A DNA stretch of 64,000 bases from Tautonia sociabilis (GCF_003977685.1 NZ_RYZH01000035.1:1-64000); one strand, 5' to 3'; positions 26,035 to 40,006 are shown, counted from the first letter of the stretch. A program made the numbers and translations. The notes: a model not told the origin generated them from the sequence alone.

Positions 26035-26344
26035 CCGGGTTTCCGATGGCCGAGTCGACGTCCTGAGCCCCGGGTTCGAACGCCTCAAACCGGCGGGCAA
26101 AAGCCGGGCCGGTGTCCCGGTCGGTGACGCCTATAAGATTCAGACAGCGTCGACCGGCCTGACCCCGGCCCCACCAACGATCGATTTCACGGACGTTCCC
26201 TCGGGAGACGTTCCACCTCGGCGGCCTCCCCGCTTCGGGGCTGCCTCTGGCGCTCGGCCCGTTCATGATGCGACCCGAGGTCGCTCCCCCGCCTTCCCCG
26301 GACTCCCCGACCTTCCAACCTTCCTACGAGGAGCCGAATCGACC
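26035..26344. other. Divergent intergenic region with a spaced direct repeat
   Basis: About 310 bases between divergent starts. GACGTTCC occurs at 26192-26199 and again at 26207-26214, a 15-base period. Read on the minus strand this is GGAACGTC, which contains the GGAAC typical of ECF-sigma -35 elements, but no matching -10 could be assigned. No gene is seen. Confidence 0.35.
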
Positions 26345-26494
26345 ATGATCGACCCGCTGTTCTCTTACATCGGCCCCGAAACCATGCTCCCGCTCTCCTC
26401 GGTTGTTGCCGGGGCGGCCGGAGTGGTCATGATGTTCGGGCGAACGATCACCCGGGGAATCGGCCGCATCCTGCGCCGGTCGCGCGAGCTGTAA
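26345..26494 (+). CDS. Small single-span membrane protein (49 aa)
   Basis: A 49-residue frame starts at ATG 26345 with ACGAGGAG about 10 bases upstream. The peptide begins MIDPLFSYIGPETMLPLSS, continues as a hydrophobic span (VVAGAAGVVMMFG) and ends in a basic tail (TRGIGRILRRSREL), giving a positive-inside single membrane helix. Its composition is clearly non-random for this GC content, with few Pro and Arg before the tail. I recall similar short YIGPE-type membrane peptides next to phosphodiesterase-type genes in other planctomycetes (memory, not checked). It is flanked by two alkaline-phosphatase-superfamily genes. Confidence 0.6.
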   Translation: MIDPLFSYIGPETMLPLSSVVAGAAGVVMMFGRTITRGIGRILRRSREL

Positions 26495-26871
26495 CCGACG
26501 ATCACCGGCCCGAGCCAGCCTCATCGATCGTCGAAGATCGTCGTCCATCTCCGTCCTTGAGGGGACCGGATTCGGGACGAGTTCCCCGGATTCGGGGGGG
26601 CCGGTCGACCTCCTCGTGAGAGGGATCCACGCCCTCTCCTTCGAGGTTGGAGTGCTCCCCGTCCGCCGGATTGGGACGGAAGCCCTCCGGAAGTCCTCCG
26701 ATGCAGAGGACCTCGGGGGCGATGGCCCGGACGTCGAGCCGGTGAGGCTGGGGTCGAGCCACTCCCCCCCGGACCCTCGGTTCGCCCACGATCCGATCCG
26801 AGACCGAGGAATTCGCTCGGGGACTGGGCTCGGGGAGGACGCTCCCGGCCGGGAAGGAGCGGCGAGGGGGA
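26495..26871. other. Intergenic region between convergent genes
   Basis: About 377 bases with no supported gene. CGACGATC right after the small gene's stop and GATCGTCG near 26526 could pair across a 22-base loop, and GATCGTCG is repeated at 26536. This is a weak candidate for a shared 3' structure. Nothing else stands out. Confidence 0.3.
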
Positions 26872-29643
26872 TCACCGACCGGCAGGCCCCTCCTCTCCCC
26901 GTTCGCGGTGCGACCGGCGGAAGTCGTCCTCATCGTCGATGCGGGGAGCGAGGCGGAGCCACTCGGGGTCGAACTCCCGGTCGTAGGGGGAGAGGGCCTG
27001 GCTCGGGTCGAAGACGGCCGGGTCGACGGCCACCGCGGTATAGGGCGAGAAGTCGGGCTCGTCGGTGAAGACGTCGGACAGGAGGCTGGCGGTCGCGTCG
27101 AACTGGTTGAGCGGGGGAAGGTCCAGGATGTGGTAGATCGTCTTGAGGATCGCGCCGAAGTTGGCGTGCGTGTGCGAGACGTGACCGCGACGGACCCAGG
27201 GCGAGGCGAACATCAGCAGCGATCGGTGTGCGTCGACGTGATCGACGCCGTCCTGCGCGTCGTCCTCGGTGATGATGACAAGCATCTCCCTCCATTGCGG
27301 GGTGCGGCTGAGACGGTGCAGGACCCGGCCCAGGGCGAGGTCGTTGTCGGCCATGTACGACTCGCGGTAGGGGTACCCGGCCTCGGGGCGGGGCCTGGCG
27401 CCGTGGTCGTTGGGGATCATCATGGTGATGAGTCGAGGGAAGGGGCGATCGCCGGAGAGGAAGCGCTCGTCCAGCTCGCGCTCGAACTCGTCGATGCGGT
27501 ACTGGTCGGGGATGCTCGTGTTGTAGGTGGCGTAGGTCCGAGAGGTCCTCGGGTAGAGCGCCGCAGGCAGGGGGAAGGAGACGAGCATGCGAACGCCCGT
27601 GTCGGCGAACTCGGCGTGCTCGGCGGCGGCGGCGAATTCGAAGCCGAGGCCGAAGTTGTAGAAGTCGACGCCGTTGCGGGCCAGGTGCTCCCAGAGGCCG
27701 CCGGCCTCGTTGTAGTCCTCGGGGTAGACGGCCCCCGACGATCCCGCGACGTAGCGCCGGCCGGGGGCGCTGCTGTCGAGCTTCTGGGTCTTGGTCGTCG
27801 CGGCGTTCGTCTCGACCCACTCGTTCGGATAGGTGCCAACCATCCAGCGGTGGCCGTGCACCGAGGCGTCGGAGTCGCAGTAAAAGTTGTCCGAGATCGC
27901 GAACCGCCGGGCGATCTCCAGGTGGTTGGGCATGATCGTCACCGGGCGGCCGGCCGGGAGGCCGAACTCCCCCTCCCGGGCGATCCGGCGGCCGTATCGG
28001 GAGAGCGAGGGGTCGCCGTTGCCGTCGAGCACCTGGCCGAACACCTCGTCATACGTGCGATTTTCCTTGGTGATGAAGACAATATACTTGATCGGGCTTT
28101 CTCTCAGGCCTGGAGCGGGGGGCAGGGGGTTCTTGCCATCGTCCGCGACCTCGACCTCCTCGAAGGTGTTCGCCACCACCCGTCGCGTCCAAGAGGAGAG
28201 GGTCTCGGCGTCGGGGACGGCGATGCGCTCGATCGTCCCGAGCATGATGTCGCCCACATAGGTCCCCTCCGGAGGAGCCTGGAACCGCAGGCCGCCGTTG
28301 GGGCCGGAGCCGAACCCCCGGGCGGTGGCAACGAGCAGCTCGGAGCCGTCGGGGGAAACCGCCAGCTTGGTCGGGAACCAGCCGGTCGGGATGTAGCCGA
28401 GGACCGTTCGTTTTCGGGCGTCGATCACGCCAACCGCGTTCAGGCCGCTCAGCGCCACGAAGAGGCGATCCCCGGTCGGGTCGATGGCCAGGCCGAAGGG
28501 GATCAGGCCGCGGTAGCGGTCGATCCGGGGGTCGACCGTCAGCCGGATCGTGTCGACGATCCGCTCCGTCGCCGGGTCGATCACGGAGATGTTGTCGTTG
28601 GTCGCGTTGCTCACGAAGACGGCGCGATCGGAGCAGGCGATCGAGTTCGGGCTCGCCCCCCCCTCCACCTCCAGGCCCTCGACCATCTCCCCCATGCGGT
28701 AGCCGGTCTTGTGCTTCGCCACGACCTCCCACCGGGCCAGGTCGATCGACCAGACCGAGACGGCCTCCGGAGCGTCGAGCGGGCCGAGCCCCGGGATCCG
28801 CCTCCCCTCGACCTCGACCCCCTCCTCCGCCTCGGGAGAGGGAACCGCATACGCCGGGAATTTCAGTCCGGTCCCGGCGGGGTCCTCTGGATCGGCCCCG
28901 GGCACGAGCGGGTAGTCGAACATCCCCACGTTCGCCACATACGCCTTCGAGCCGTCCGGCAGGATGCCCAGCCCGAACGGAAAGCGCCCGCAAGGAATCG
29001 AGCGGGTCACTCGGTCGGTCGCCGTGTCCAGCTCGACCATCCGGAAGTTGAACTGGTCGAGCACCAGCAGGCGGCTGGTGCCGGGGATGAAGGCGAGGTC
29101 GCCGACGAAGCTATCGGCATAGGTCGTTCCGTCGATCTCGCCGTCGATCGGGATCGCCCCGGTGCGTCTTCTGGTCTGGAGGTCGAAGCGGACGACCTCA
29201 CCCGCGTCCCCTCCGGAGAGGAAGGCGGTGCGGTTGTCGGCGGCGATGGCCACTCCCATGTAGCCTCCCCGGGAGAAGGGGCCGGGCTCCTCGCCATCCA
29301 GGCTGGGGTAGCGCCGGGCCGATTCCAGGTCGTCCACCGGGGCGACGGTGACAACCCGGTTGTGGATCGTGACCACGGTCGAGCCGTCGGGCGAGAGCCC
29401 CAGACCGAACGGGTCGCTCGTGATCGAGGCCACCGCTCCGACCGGTCGGACGAGCCGACCGCTGGGCAGGACCGAGATGCCGTTCGGGTCGATCCGGCAG
29501 AAGGCGTTCCGACCCGGCGGCTGGAGCGTGGCGACTCGTCTGGGAGCGGCATCCTCCTGCGAGGGGCATCGCGTCGAGACCGTCAGCGCGCAGATCGCGG
29601 CGAGAGCGGCCGTCGAGCGGATCAAGAGCGGGGCAACGCGCAT
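26872..29643 (-). CDS. YncE-like beta-propeller / phosphoesterase fusion protein
   Basis: The 923-residue protein has a signal peptide (MRVAPLLIRSTAALAAICAL). About 500 residues of YVTN/YncE-type propeller repeats follow, with recurring blades such as GLGLSPDGSTVVTIHNR, GLGILPDGSKAYVANVG and LAVSPDGSELLVATARG. A phosphoesterase (phospholipase C/acid phosphatase-like) domain comes last, with YIVFITKENRTYDEVFG, NFYCDSDASVHGHRW and LVIITEDDAQDGVDHVDAHR providing the metal-binding Glu/Asn, Asp and His. This is a common planctomycete architecture annotated as bifunctional YncE family/alkaline phosphatase family protein. It is secreted; the substrate is unknown. ATG 29643 is chosen for the signal peptide. 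Confidence 0.87.
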   Translation of the reverse strand: MRVAPLLIRSTAALAAICALTVSTRCPSQEDAAPRRVATLQPPGRNAFCRIDPNGISVLPSGRLVRPVGAVASITSDPFGLGLSPDGSTVVTIHNRVVTVAPVDDLESARRYPSLDGEEPGPFSRGGYMGVAIAADNRTAFLSGGDAGEVVRFDLQTRRRTGAIPIDGEIDGTTYADSFVGDLAFIPGTSRLLVLDQFNFRMVELDTATDRVTRSIPCGRFPFGLGILPDGSKAYVANVGMFDYPLVPGADPEDPAGTGLKFPAYAVPSPEAEEGVEVEGRRIPGLGPLDAPEAVSVWSIDLARWEVVAKHKTGYRMGEMVEGLEVEGGASPNSIACSDRAVFVSNATNDNISVIDPATERIVDTIRLTVDPRIDRYRGLIPFGLAIDPTGDRLFVALSGLNAVGVIDARKRTVLGYIPTGWFPTKLAVSPDGSELLVATARGFGSGPNGGLRFQAPPEGTYVGDIMLGTIERIAVPDAETLSSWTRRVVANTFEEVEVADDGKNPLPPAPGLRESPIKYIVFITKENRTYDEVFGQVLDGNGDPSLSRYGRRIAREGEFGLPAGRPVTIMPNHLEIARRFAISDNFYCDSDASVHGHRWMVGTYPNEWVETNAATTKTQKLDSSAPGRRYVAGSSGAVYPEDYNEAGGLWEHLARNGVDFYNFGLGFEFAAAAEHAEFADTGVRMLVSFPLPAALYPRTSRTYATYNTSIPDQYRIDEFERELDERFLSGDRPFPRLITMMIPNDHGARPRPEAGYPYRESYMADNDLALGRVLHRLSRTPQWREMLVIITEDDAQDGVDHVDAHRSLLMFASPWVRRGHVSHTHANFGAILKTIYHILDLPPLNQFDATASLLSDVFTDEPDFSPYTAVAVDPAVFDPSQALSPYDREFDPEWLRLAPRIDDEDDFRRSHRERGEEGPAGR

Positions 29644-29899
29644 GGCGGGGGATCCGGATCGGGTTGGTTCGGTTCGCCTCCCCCCGTCCGGACACCGACC
29701 CGGCGTCGAGACGGCGAGGCGCCCCGTTCTACCACGACGGGGGCCTCCCCGCATCCGCCCGATCGGTCGATCGGCCTCGCCAATTCGGAGCCATCCGGGC
29801 CGGATCCGGTCCCGATCCGGTCGGAGGTTGACGACGGCGACGGGCGGACCGATCTTGAGGCGATCCCCTCCCGATCCCCGCTCGAGGCCAACGCCGATC

Positions 29900-30880
29900 A
29901 TGACCATCGCCCTCGCTCGATTGGCCCTGCTGATCCTGTCTTCCGGCATCCCCCCGGCCCCCTCGATCGCGATCAGGGACGACCCGGGGACCGCCGGGGG
30001 CGACCTGATCGACCGGCTCCGGGAGATGATCTGGTACCACGGCTTCTCCGTCGAGGAGATGGCCGAGGCGACCGGACTCCCCGGGACGGAGATCCGGGAG
30101 GTCATCGAGCGCGCCGGCCTCGCTCCGGAGGGCCGCCCCGCGCTCCCCGAAGGGGCTCCGCTGCTCGTGCTGCCCTATCCGGGGGGCAGGCACCCGAGGA
30201 TCGGCTTCCGAGACGGTGCGATCGACCCCAGGGCGGACACGAAGCTGAGCGTCGTCTCGCCGTGGGAGCCGGGCGGCTACGCGGTCGTCGACTTGCCGGA
30301 GGCGATCTGGTGGGGAGATCGCCTCCTGTTCCTCGCGCACACGCACATCCCGACGATCTGGACCGAGGCCGGCGTCGAGCTGGGGCCGAGCCCCTGGGAG
30401 AATCGCGAGGGGGGGACGCTCTCGAACCGCCGCACCTTGCCCAACGGCGTGGTCATCGCCGCTGAGGCTCGGCCGACCCCGGAGGCGGTCTTCCTCGAGC
30501 TCTCACTCGAAAACGGCTCGAACCAGCCGCTCGACGGGCTGAGGGCGCAGGTCTGCGTCCTGCTGCGGGGGATGGCCGGGTTCGATCAGCAGTCGAGCGA
30601 GAACAAGGTCAACCGGGCCCCATACTCGGCCTGCCAGTCCCCCGATGGCCGGCGCTGGATCGTGACCGCCTGGGAACCGTGCCACCGGGCCTGGGACAAC
30701 CCGCCCTGCCCGTGCCTCCACTCCGATCCGAGCTTCCCCGACTGCCCCCCCGGCGAGTCGGTCCGAGCCCGGGGGGTGCTGGCCTTCGTCACGGCCAAGG
30801 ACGCCGACGAGGCGATCCGAACGGTCGAGGCACTGGGCTGGAGGGCTGATCGCCAGGAGCCTTCCCGCACTGGGCGGTGA
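29900..30880 (+). CDS. Secreted protein of unknown function
   Basis: The 326-residue protein starts with a signal peptide (MTIALARLALLILSSGIPPA). Near residues 35-70 is a short helical segment (LIDRLREMIWYHGFSVEEMA ... EIREVIERAG) that looks like a small helix-turn-helix-type repeat. The rest is a beta-rich domain with clustered Trp and Cys (EAIWWGDRLLFLAHTHIPTIW, WEPCHRAWDNPPCPCLHSDP). The Cys-rich part could be disulfide-bonded outside the cytoplasm. I do not recognise the family. It is divergent from the YncE/phosphoesterase gene, 256 bases away. Confidence 0.7.
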   Translation: MTIALARLALLILSSGIPPAPSIAIRDDPGTAGGDLIDRLREMIWYHGFSVEEMAEATGLPGTEIREVIERAGLAPEGRPALPEGAPLLVLPYPGGRHPRIGFRDGAIDPRADTKLSVVSPWEPGGYAVVDLPEAIWWGDRLLFLAHTHIPTIWTEAGVELGPSPWENREGGTLSNRRTLPNGVVIAAEARPTPEAVFLELSLENGSNQPLDGLRAQVCVLLRGMAGFDQQSSENKVNRAPYSACQSPDGRRWIVTAWEPCHRAWDNPPCPCLHSDPSFPDCPPGESVRARGVLAFVTAKDADEAIRTVEALGWRADRQEPSRTGR

Positions 30881-31257
30881 TCGCCCGGGATTGCCGACAG
30901 GGTCCGGCACGCCAGTTGCGGAAATTGCCTCAAACGTCATCCCGCCCCCAGTCTCCCGATCACTCGACGCCCCCCCGGCCAACGCCGGGGAGGGCCGGGT
31001 CCGGGTCGCGATCAGGGCGGGAAAGCGTTGACCGCGCCCCCTCTCGCACTCGACGATAGGTCGCGAGCCGATCCGGGCCGACGAGTCTCCCGCCGCCGCG
31101 AGGGCGGGCCGGGCGATCGAATCGACCGGCGGTCCCCGGCCGGGCAAGTCGTGCCCGGCGGGACGAACCGGGACGGCTCTCCTCCTGGTCCTCGTCCGGT
31201 CCGATCGACCGGGCACGGTCCCGACCGCCCCTCCCCCCAACCCGAGCCGCCAGACCG
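30881..31257. other. Intergenic region upstream of glgE
   Basis: About 377 GC-rich bases without a gene, which must carry the promoter of the glgE group. I cannot assign -10/-35 boxes, and no strong hairpin was found. Confidence 0.3.
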
Positions 31258-33243
31258 ATGACCGCGACGCTCCAGCCCCCCCGACCCGACGCCACCCGGA
31301 CGCGAGCCCCGTCCCGGATCATCATCGAGGGCGTGACGCCGCAGATCGACGCCGGTCGGTTCCCCATCAAGCGGACCGAGGGTGAGTCGGTCGTCGTTGG
31401 CGCCGACGTCTTCGCCGAGGGGCACGACGTCATCCGAGCCGTCCTCCGCCACCGCTTCGGCGACGAGCCCTGGGTCGAGACGCCGATGACCCCCCTGGGC
31501 AACGACCGCTGGGAGGCGAGCTTCACCCTCGATCGCATCGGCCGCTTCTCCTACACAGTCGAGGCCTGGGTCGACCGCTTCGCCTCCTGGCGTGACGAGG
31601 TCTCGAAGAAGGCCGGCGCCGGCCAGGACATCGCCAGCGAGCTGCTCGAGGGGGCCGAGATCGTCCGTCAGGCCTCCTCCCGGGCGGAGGGGCACGCCGT
31701 CCGCTGGCTGGCCGAGCGTGCCGACGCCATCGGCGGAGACGGCGGCCAGGCCCACCGGACCTCCCTGGCGCTCGACCCGCAACTGGCCGAGCTCATGGAC
31801 CGCTTCCCCGACCGCAGCGGCGGCCACCGCTTCGAGCCGACCCTGGAGGTCATCGTCGACCCGGTGCTCGCCCGCTTCGGTGCCTGGTACGAGATGTTCC
31901 CCCGCTCCGCCGCGACCGAGCCGGGCCGCCACGGCACCTTCCGGGATGTGGAGGCCCGCCTGCCCTACATCGCCGGCATGGGGTTCGACATCCTGTACCT
32001 GCCTCCGATCCACCCCATCGGTCGAAGCTTCCGCAAGGGGCCGAACAATACCCTGACCCCCGGCCCCGGAGACCCCGGCAGCCCCTGGGCGATCGGCGCC
32101 CCGGAGGGGGGGCACCGGGATGTCCACCCCGAGCTGGGCACGATGGCCGACTTCGACCGCCTCGTCGCCGCCGCGAGGGACCACGGCCTGAAGATCGCGC
32201 TGGACATCGCCTTCCAGTGCTCCCCCGACCACCCCTACGTCCGGGAGCACCCCGAGTGGTTCCGCCACCGTCCCGACGGCACGATCAAGTACGCCGAGAA
32301 TCCGCCGAAGAAGTATCAGGACATCTATCCACTCGAGTTCGACGGCCCGGACTGGAAGGGGCTCTACGAGGAGCTTCGCGACGTTTTCCTGCACTGGATC
32401 GACCACGGCGTCACCGTCTTCCGCGTCGACAACCCGCACACCAAGCCGTTCCGCTTCTGGGACTGGTGCCTCGCCGAGGTCAAGCGGCGCTGCCCCGAAG
32501 CGATCTTCCTCTCCGAGGCCTTCACCCGCCCGAAGCTGATGAAGCGGCTGGCCAAGGGGGGCTTCACCCAAAGCTACACCTACTTCACCTGGCGGAACGA
32601 CAAGCGGGGGCTGACCGAGTACCTCACCGAGCTGACCACGACCGAGTGCCGCGAGTACATGCGGCCGAACTTCTTCGCCAACACCCCGGACATCCTCCAC
32701 GAGTACCTCCAGACCGGCGGCCCGGCCGCCTTCAAGGTCCGCCTGGTTCTCGCCGCCACGATGGCGGCGGCGTACGGCATCTACGGCCCTCCCTTCGAGC
32801 AGTGCGTCGGCACTCCGATCCGGCCAGGGTCGGAGGAGTACCTCGATTCGGAGAAGTACCAGGTCCGCTACTGGAATCTTAACGCCCCGGGGAACCTCAC
32901 CGGCCTGATCGTCCGGGTCAACCAGATCCGTCGCCAGCACCCGGCCTTGCAATCGGACGGGAGCCTCCGGTTCCACCACATCGACAACGACGCGCTGATC
33001 GCCTACAGCAAGACCACCCCCGACCGGTCGGACGTGATCCTGGTCGTCGTGAACCTGGACCCCTTCCACACCCAAACCGGATGGACCTTCCTCGACCTGG
33101 AGGAGCTGGGGGTGCACGGCGGCGGCCCCTTCACGGTCCACGACCTGATTTCCGACGCCCGGTATCATTGGGATGGGCCGGCCAACTTCGTGATGCTCGA
33201 CCCGCATCACATGCCCGCGCACATCTTCCACGTCTCCCGCTAA
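31258..33243 (+). CDS. glgE: Alpha-1,4-glucan:maltose-1-phosphate maltosyltransferase
   Basis: The 661-residue GH13 subfamily 3 enzyme extends alpha-1,4-glucan chains using maltose-1-phosphate. The N-terminal domain carries the GlgE-typical [16 protein letters not shown]. In the barrel, [17 protein letters not shown] holds the nucleophile Asp391 and [13 protein letters not shown] the acid/base Glu420. [22 protein letters not shown] and [17 protein letters not shown] are also characteristic. The length matches the Streptomyces/Mycobacterium enzymes. It is the first gene of the glgE - treS/mak - glgB group, and the downstream fusion enzyme supplies its substrate. Confidence 0.95.
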   Translation: MTATLQPPRPDATRTRAPSRIIIEGVTPQIDAGRFPIKRTEGESVVVGADVFAEGHDVIRAVLRHRFGDEPWVETPMTPLGNDRWEASFTLDRIGRFSYTVEAWVDRFASWRDEVSKKAGAGQDIASELLEGAEIVRQASSRAEGHAVRWLAERADAIGGDGGQAHRTSLALDPQLAELMDRFPDRSGGHRFEPTLEVIVDPVLARFGAWYEMFPRSAATEPGRHGTFRDVEARLPYIAGMGFDILYLPPIHPIGRSFRKGPNNTLTPGPGDPGSPWAIGAPEGGHRDVHPELGTMADFDRLVAAARDHGLKIALDIAFQCSPDHPYVREHPEWFRHRPDGTIKYAENPPKKYQDIYPLEFDGPDWKGLYEELRDVFLHWIDHGVTVFRVDNPHTKPFRFWDWCLAEVKRRCPEAIFLSEAFTRPKLMKRLAKGGFTQSYTYFTWRNDKRGLTEYLTELTTTECREYMRPNFFANTPDILHEYLQTGGPAAFKVRLVLAATMAAAYGIYGPPFEQCVGTPIRPGSEEYLDSEKYQVRYWNLNAPGNLTGLIVRVNQIRRQHPALQSDGSLRFHHIDNDALIAYSKTTPDRSDVILVVVNLDPFHTQTGWTFLDLEELGVHGGGPFTVHDLISDARYHWDGPANFVMLDPHHMPAHIFHVSR

Positions 33244-33274
33244 GCCGAGGCCGCGTTGGGCAGCGACGCCGAAG

Positions 33275-33297
33275 GCGCCCGGAGAGTCCCCGGGCGC
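33275..33297 (+). terminator. Hairpin between glgE and treS-mak
   Basis: GCGCCCGG (33275-33282) pairs with CCGGGCGC (33290-33297) around a 7-base loop, 32 bases after the glgE stop and 48 bases before the next start. It could attenuate read-through or protect the upstream message end. No T-tract follows. Confidence 0.35.
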
Positions 33298-33344
33298 GCC
33301 GCCGCCACCCGCCGGGGGCCCCCGGAGGTTCGAAGGCAAGAACC

Positions 33345-36697
<3,353 letters not shown>

Positions 36698-36701
<4 letters not shown>

Positions 36702-38623
36702 GCCCCCCTCGGGCGGACGACCAGGAGGTCGAGCGTTTCCTCTCGGGAAACAGCCGCCGCGCCTTCGAGTGGCTCGGCGCCCGGCTCTCCCGAGAGGAAG
36801 GGGCCGACGGCGCCCGATTCGCCACCTGGGCTCCATCGGCTCGGGGCGTCTCCGTCGTTGGCGACTTCAACGAGTGGAACCCAGCGGCCCACCCGCTGCG
36901 AGAGCGGGAGGGGACGGGCATCTGGGAGGGGTTCGTCCCCGGCATCGCGCTCGGCCAGCGCTACCAGTTCGCCATCGCACCGGCCGGAGGAGGCCCGATC
37001 CTCCGGAAGGCCGACCCCTACGCCCTGCTCGCCGAGCCGAGCCCCGGCACCGCCTCCCAGCTCTGGGACCTCTCCGGCTTCGACTGGGGAGACGGGCCCT
37101 GGATGCTCTCCCGATCCCGGACCGACCACCTGGGCAACCCGCTCTCGATCTACGAGGTCCACCTTGGCTCCTGGCTCCCCCCCGAGCCCGACGGCTCCCG
37201 CCGATCGTACCGAGAGCTTGCCCCCCGACTGGCCGACACCATCGCCGAGCTGGGCTTCACCCACATCGAGCTGATGCCGCTGGCCGAGCATCCCTTCACC
37301 GGCTCCTGGGGGTATCAGGTCACCGGCTACTACGCGCCCACCAGCCGATACGGGCGTCCCCAGGACCTGATGGCCTTCGTCGACCACTTCCACCGCCGGG
37401 GGATCGGCGTCATCCTCGACTGGGTCCCCGGCCACTTCCCCCGAGACCCGCACGGCCTCTCCCGATTCGACGGCACCTTTCTCTACGAATACGATGACCC
37501 CCGCAAGCGAGAGCACGGCGAGTGGGGCACCGACGTCTTCGACTACCAGAAGGGCCCCGTCGTCAGCTTCCTCATCTCCAACGCCCTGTTCTGGCTGGAG
37601 CACTATCACTTCGACGGGCTCCGGGTCGACGCCGTGTCCTCGATGCTCTACCTCGATTACGCCCGGCGCCCCGGCCAGTGGGCCACCAACCGCTACGGAG
37701 GCCGGGAGAACACCGAGGCCATCCGCTTCCTCCGCCGGCTGAACGAGGCCGTCCACGCCTGCTTCCCCGGCGTGCTGACCATCGCCGAGGAATCCACCTC
37801 CTGGCCCGGCGTCACCCGGCCGACCGACCGCGGCGGCCTCGGGTTCGACCTGAAGTGGGACCTGGGCTGGATGCACGACATCGTCAACGACTACCTGCGC
37901 CTCCCTCCCGAGCGACGCCCCAGCGCCGCCGATCAGTTGACGATCCGATCCCGGTACATGTTCGAGGAGCGCTACGTCTTGCCCCTCTCTCACGACGAGG
38001 TCGTGCACGGCAAGGGGTCGCTCGTCGGCAAGATGCCCGGCGACGACCACCGGAGGTTCGCCAACGTCCGCCTGCTGCTGGGACACCAGTTCGCCCAGCC
38101 CGGCCGACCGCTGCTGTTCATGGGAGGGGAGTTCGGCCAGCGCCGCGAGTGGGACCACGACCGCGGTCTCGACTGGGAGCTGCTCGATCTGCCCGCCCAC
38201 TTCGGCCTCCGGCGCTGGGTTCGCGACCTGACCGCCTTCTGCCGGGCCGAGCCCGCCGTCTTTCGGCTTCAGGACGACCCGAGGGGCTTTGAGTGGGTCG
38301 ACCACCAGGGGGCCGATCGCGGCGTCATCAGCTTCCTCCGCCGGGGCCCGAGGTCCCGACAGGTCGTCCTGTTCGTGTTCAACTTCCTGGACGAGCCCCG
38401 CGTCGACGAGCGGGTCGGCGTGCCGCTTCCGGGCCGCTGGGCCGAGCGCCTCAACAGCGACTCGGCCTACTACGGCGGCGGCAACATCGGCAACCTCGGC
38501 GGGGTCCAGGCCCAGGAAATCCCCTGGCAGCGCCAGCCGTATTCGGTCGTCCTCACCCTGCCTCCCCTGGCCATGCTGGTCCTGGTCCCGGCCCCCGAGG
38601 CCTCGGACTCCGACGACTCGTGA
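36698..38623 (+). CDS. glgB: 1,4-alpha-glucan branching enzyme
   Basis: The 641-residue GH13 enzyme introduces alpha-1,6 branches into glucan. A CBM48-type N-terminal domain ([19 protein letters not shown]) is followed by the barrel with [20 protein letters not shown], nucleophile Asp311 ([14 protein letters not shown]), acid/base Glu364 ([14 protein letters not shown]) and Asp433 ([13 protein letters not shown]). It lacks the extra N1 domain of E. coli GlgB, so it is the shorter form. It starts at GTG 36698, overlapping the treS-mak stop. With glgE and treS-mak it forms the complete GlgE glucan pathway. Confidence 0.95.
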
Positions 38624-38803
38624 CGGCCTTCCCCTCACCCCCCTCCCGACGCTCCGGCCGTTCCTGGACCGCCCGGGAACCGTCGGATAGGCTACGGGCG
38701 CGCGAGCCCTTCCCGAACACGATCGACCAACCGACCGGACCACCCTCCGACGGATTGGCCGATCTCCCGACCGATCGCCGAAGCGACGCACACCGAGGTT
38801 CCC

Positions 38804-39973
38804 ATGCCGATCCTCACCCTGACCGACCTGGCCCACGACCTCTGGACCGACAGCCTCGCCCTCTCGCCGGCCAACCTCGGCCTGCCGACCGATCAGGACT
38901 GGTCGATCACCAAGCGAACGCTCCGGGGAGGCCGTCGCGACGGGGTCGACCTGATCCGGCTGCACAATGGCCGGCTCTCGATCGACATTGTGCCGACTCG
39001 GGGCATGGGCCTCTGGCGGGGCCAGTACCGCGGAGACCGCCTCGGATGGTCGTCCCCGGTCGTCGATGGCCCGATCCACCCCGGGCTCGTCAACCTCGCC
39101 GGGCTTGGCGGCTTCGGCTGGCTCGACGGCTTCGACGAGCTGCTCGCCCGCTGCGGCCTGGAACACAACGGCCCTCCCGTGCAAGACGGACCGTTCTCCC
39201 ACGGGCTGCACGGCCGCATCCAGAACATTCCGGCCCACCTGGTGACGGTCCAGGTCTCCGAGACGCCTCCCTTCGAGCTGATCGTCGAGGGCCAGGTCGA
39301 CGAGGCCCGCCTCTTCGGTCCCCGGCTGCGAATGACCTCGCGGTACAGCACCGTCCCCGGGTCGAACCGCCTGGTTGTCCGGGACGAGTTCGTCAACCTC
39401 GGCGACCGCCCCGCCCGCCTCGCCGCCCTCTACCACTGGAACTTTGGCCCGCCCTTCCTGGAGAACGGCGCCCGGTTCGTCGCCGCCGCAAGGACCGTCG
39501 TCCCGCAGACCCGACGCGCCGCCGAGGGAATCGGCCAGTATGACACCTTCGGCCCCCCCGAGCCGGGCTTCGCCGAGCAGGTCTATCTCCTGCAGCTCAT
39601 CGGCGACGGGCCGGATGGGAGCACCCCGGCGATGCTCCGATCGGCCTCGGGGACCAAGGCGGTCGTGCTCCGGATCCACACGTCGCAGCTTCCCTGCTTC
39701 ACCCTCTGGAAGAACACGATGGGCCCGAATGAAGGGTACGTCACCGGCCTGGAGCCGGCGACGAACTACCCGAACCCCCGCCCCTTCGAGCAGCGGCACG
39801 GCAGGTTCGTCGAACTCGCCCCCGGGGGCCGGCACTTGGTCGAGATGACGCTGGAGGTGCTCGATACTCCCGAGGCGGTCGCCGCCGTGGAGGCCGAGGT
39901 CAAGGCGCTCCAGGACCGCGCCGCCCCGGAGGTCTCCGAGGCTCCGAGGGAACCGTTCAGCCCCGCGACCTGA
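38804..39973 (+). CDS. DUF4432 family aldose-1-epimerase-like protein
   Basis: The 389-residue protein matches the DUF4432 branch of the galactose-mutarotase fold: IVPTRGMGLWRGQYRG, a long beta-sandwich, SHGLHGRIQNIPAH (His residues), and CFTLWKNTMGPNEGYVTGLEPATNYPNPR near the end, where Glu is likely catalytic. Family members are expected to bind or epimerise sugars; the actual substrate is unknown. It lies 180 bases after glgB on the same strand and could share its expression, but it is not a known part of the GlgE pathway. Confidence 0.82.
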   Translation: MPILTLTDLAHDLWTDSLALSPANLGLPTDQDWSITKRTLRGGRRDGVDLIRLHNGRLSIDIVPTRGMGLWRGQYRGDRLGWSSPVVDGPIHPGLVNLAGLGGFGWLDGFDELLARCGLEHNGPPVQDGPFSHGLHGRIQNIPAHLVTVQVSETPPFELIVEGQVDEARLFGPRLRMTSRYSTVPGSNRLVVRDEFVNLGDRPARLAALYHWNFGPPFLENGARFVAAARTVVPQTRRAAEGIGQYDTFGPPEPGFAEQVYLLQLIGDGPDGSTPAMLRSASGTKAVVLRIHTSQLPCFTLWKNTMGPNEGYVTGLEPATNYPNPRPFEQRHGRFVELAPGGRHLVEMTLEVLDTPEAVAAVEAEVKALQDRAAPEVSEAPREPFSPAT

Positions 39974-39984
39974 GTTCGATTCCG

Positions 39985-40006
39985 CCGGCCCCGATCCCGG
40001 GGCCGG
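39985..40006. terminator. Bidirectional terminator hairpin between convergent genes
   Basis: A 9-bp perfect stem, CCGGCCCCG with CGGGGCCGG around ATCC, fills the 33-base gap between the DUF4432 stop (39973) and the stop of the minus-strand esterase (40007). The position makes it likely to end both transcripts. Confidence 0.65.

Noticed and set aside
26908-30465. Plus-strand open frame of nearly 1200 codons opposite the YncE/phosphoesterase gene
   Set aside because: It is antisense to a gene with clear domains, and its translation is Val/Gly/Asp/Arg-rich without motifs. Such mirror frames are a by-product of G/C-rich third codon positions.
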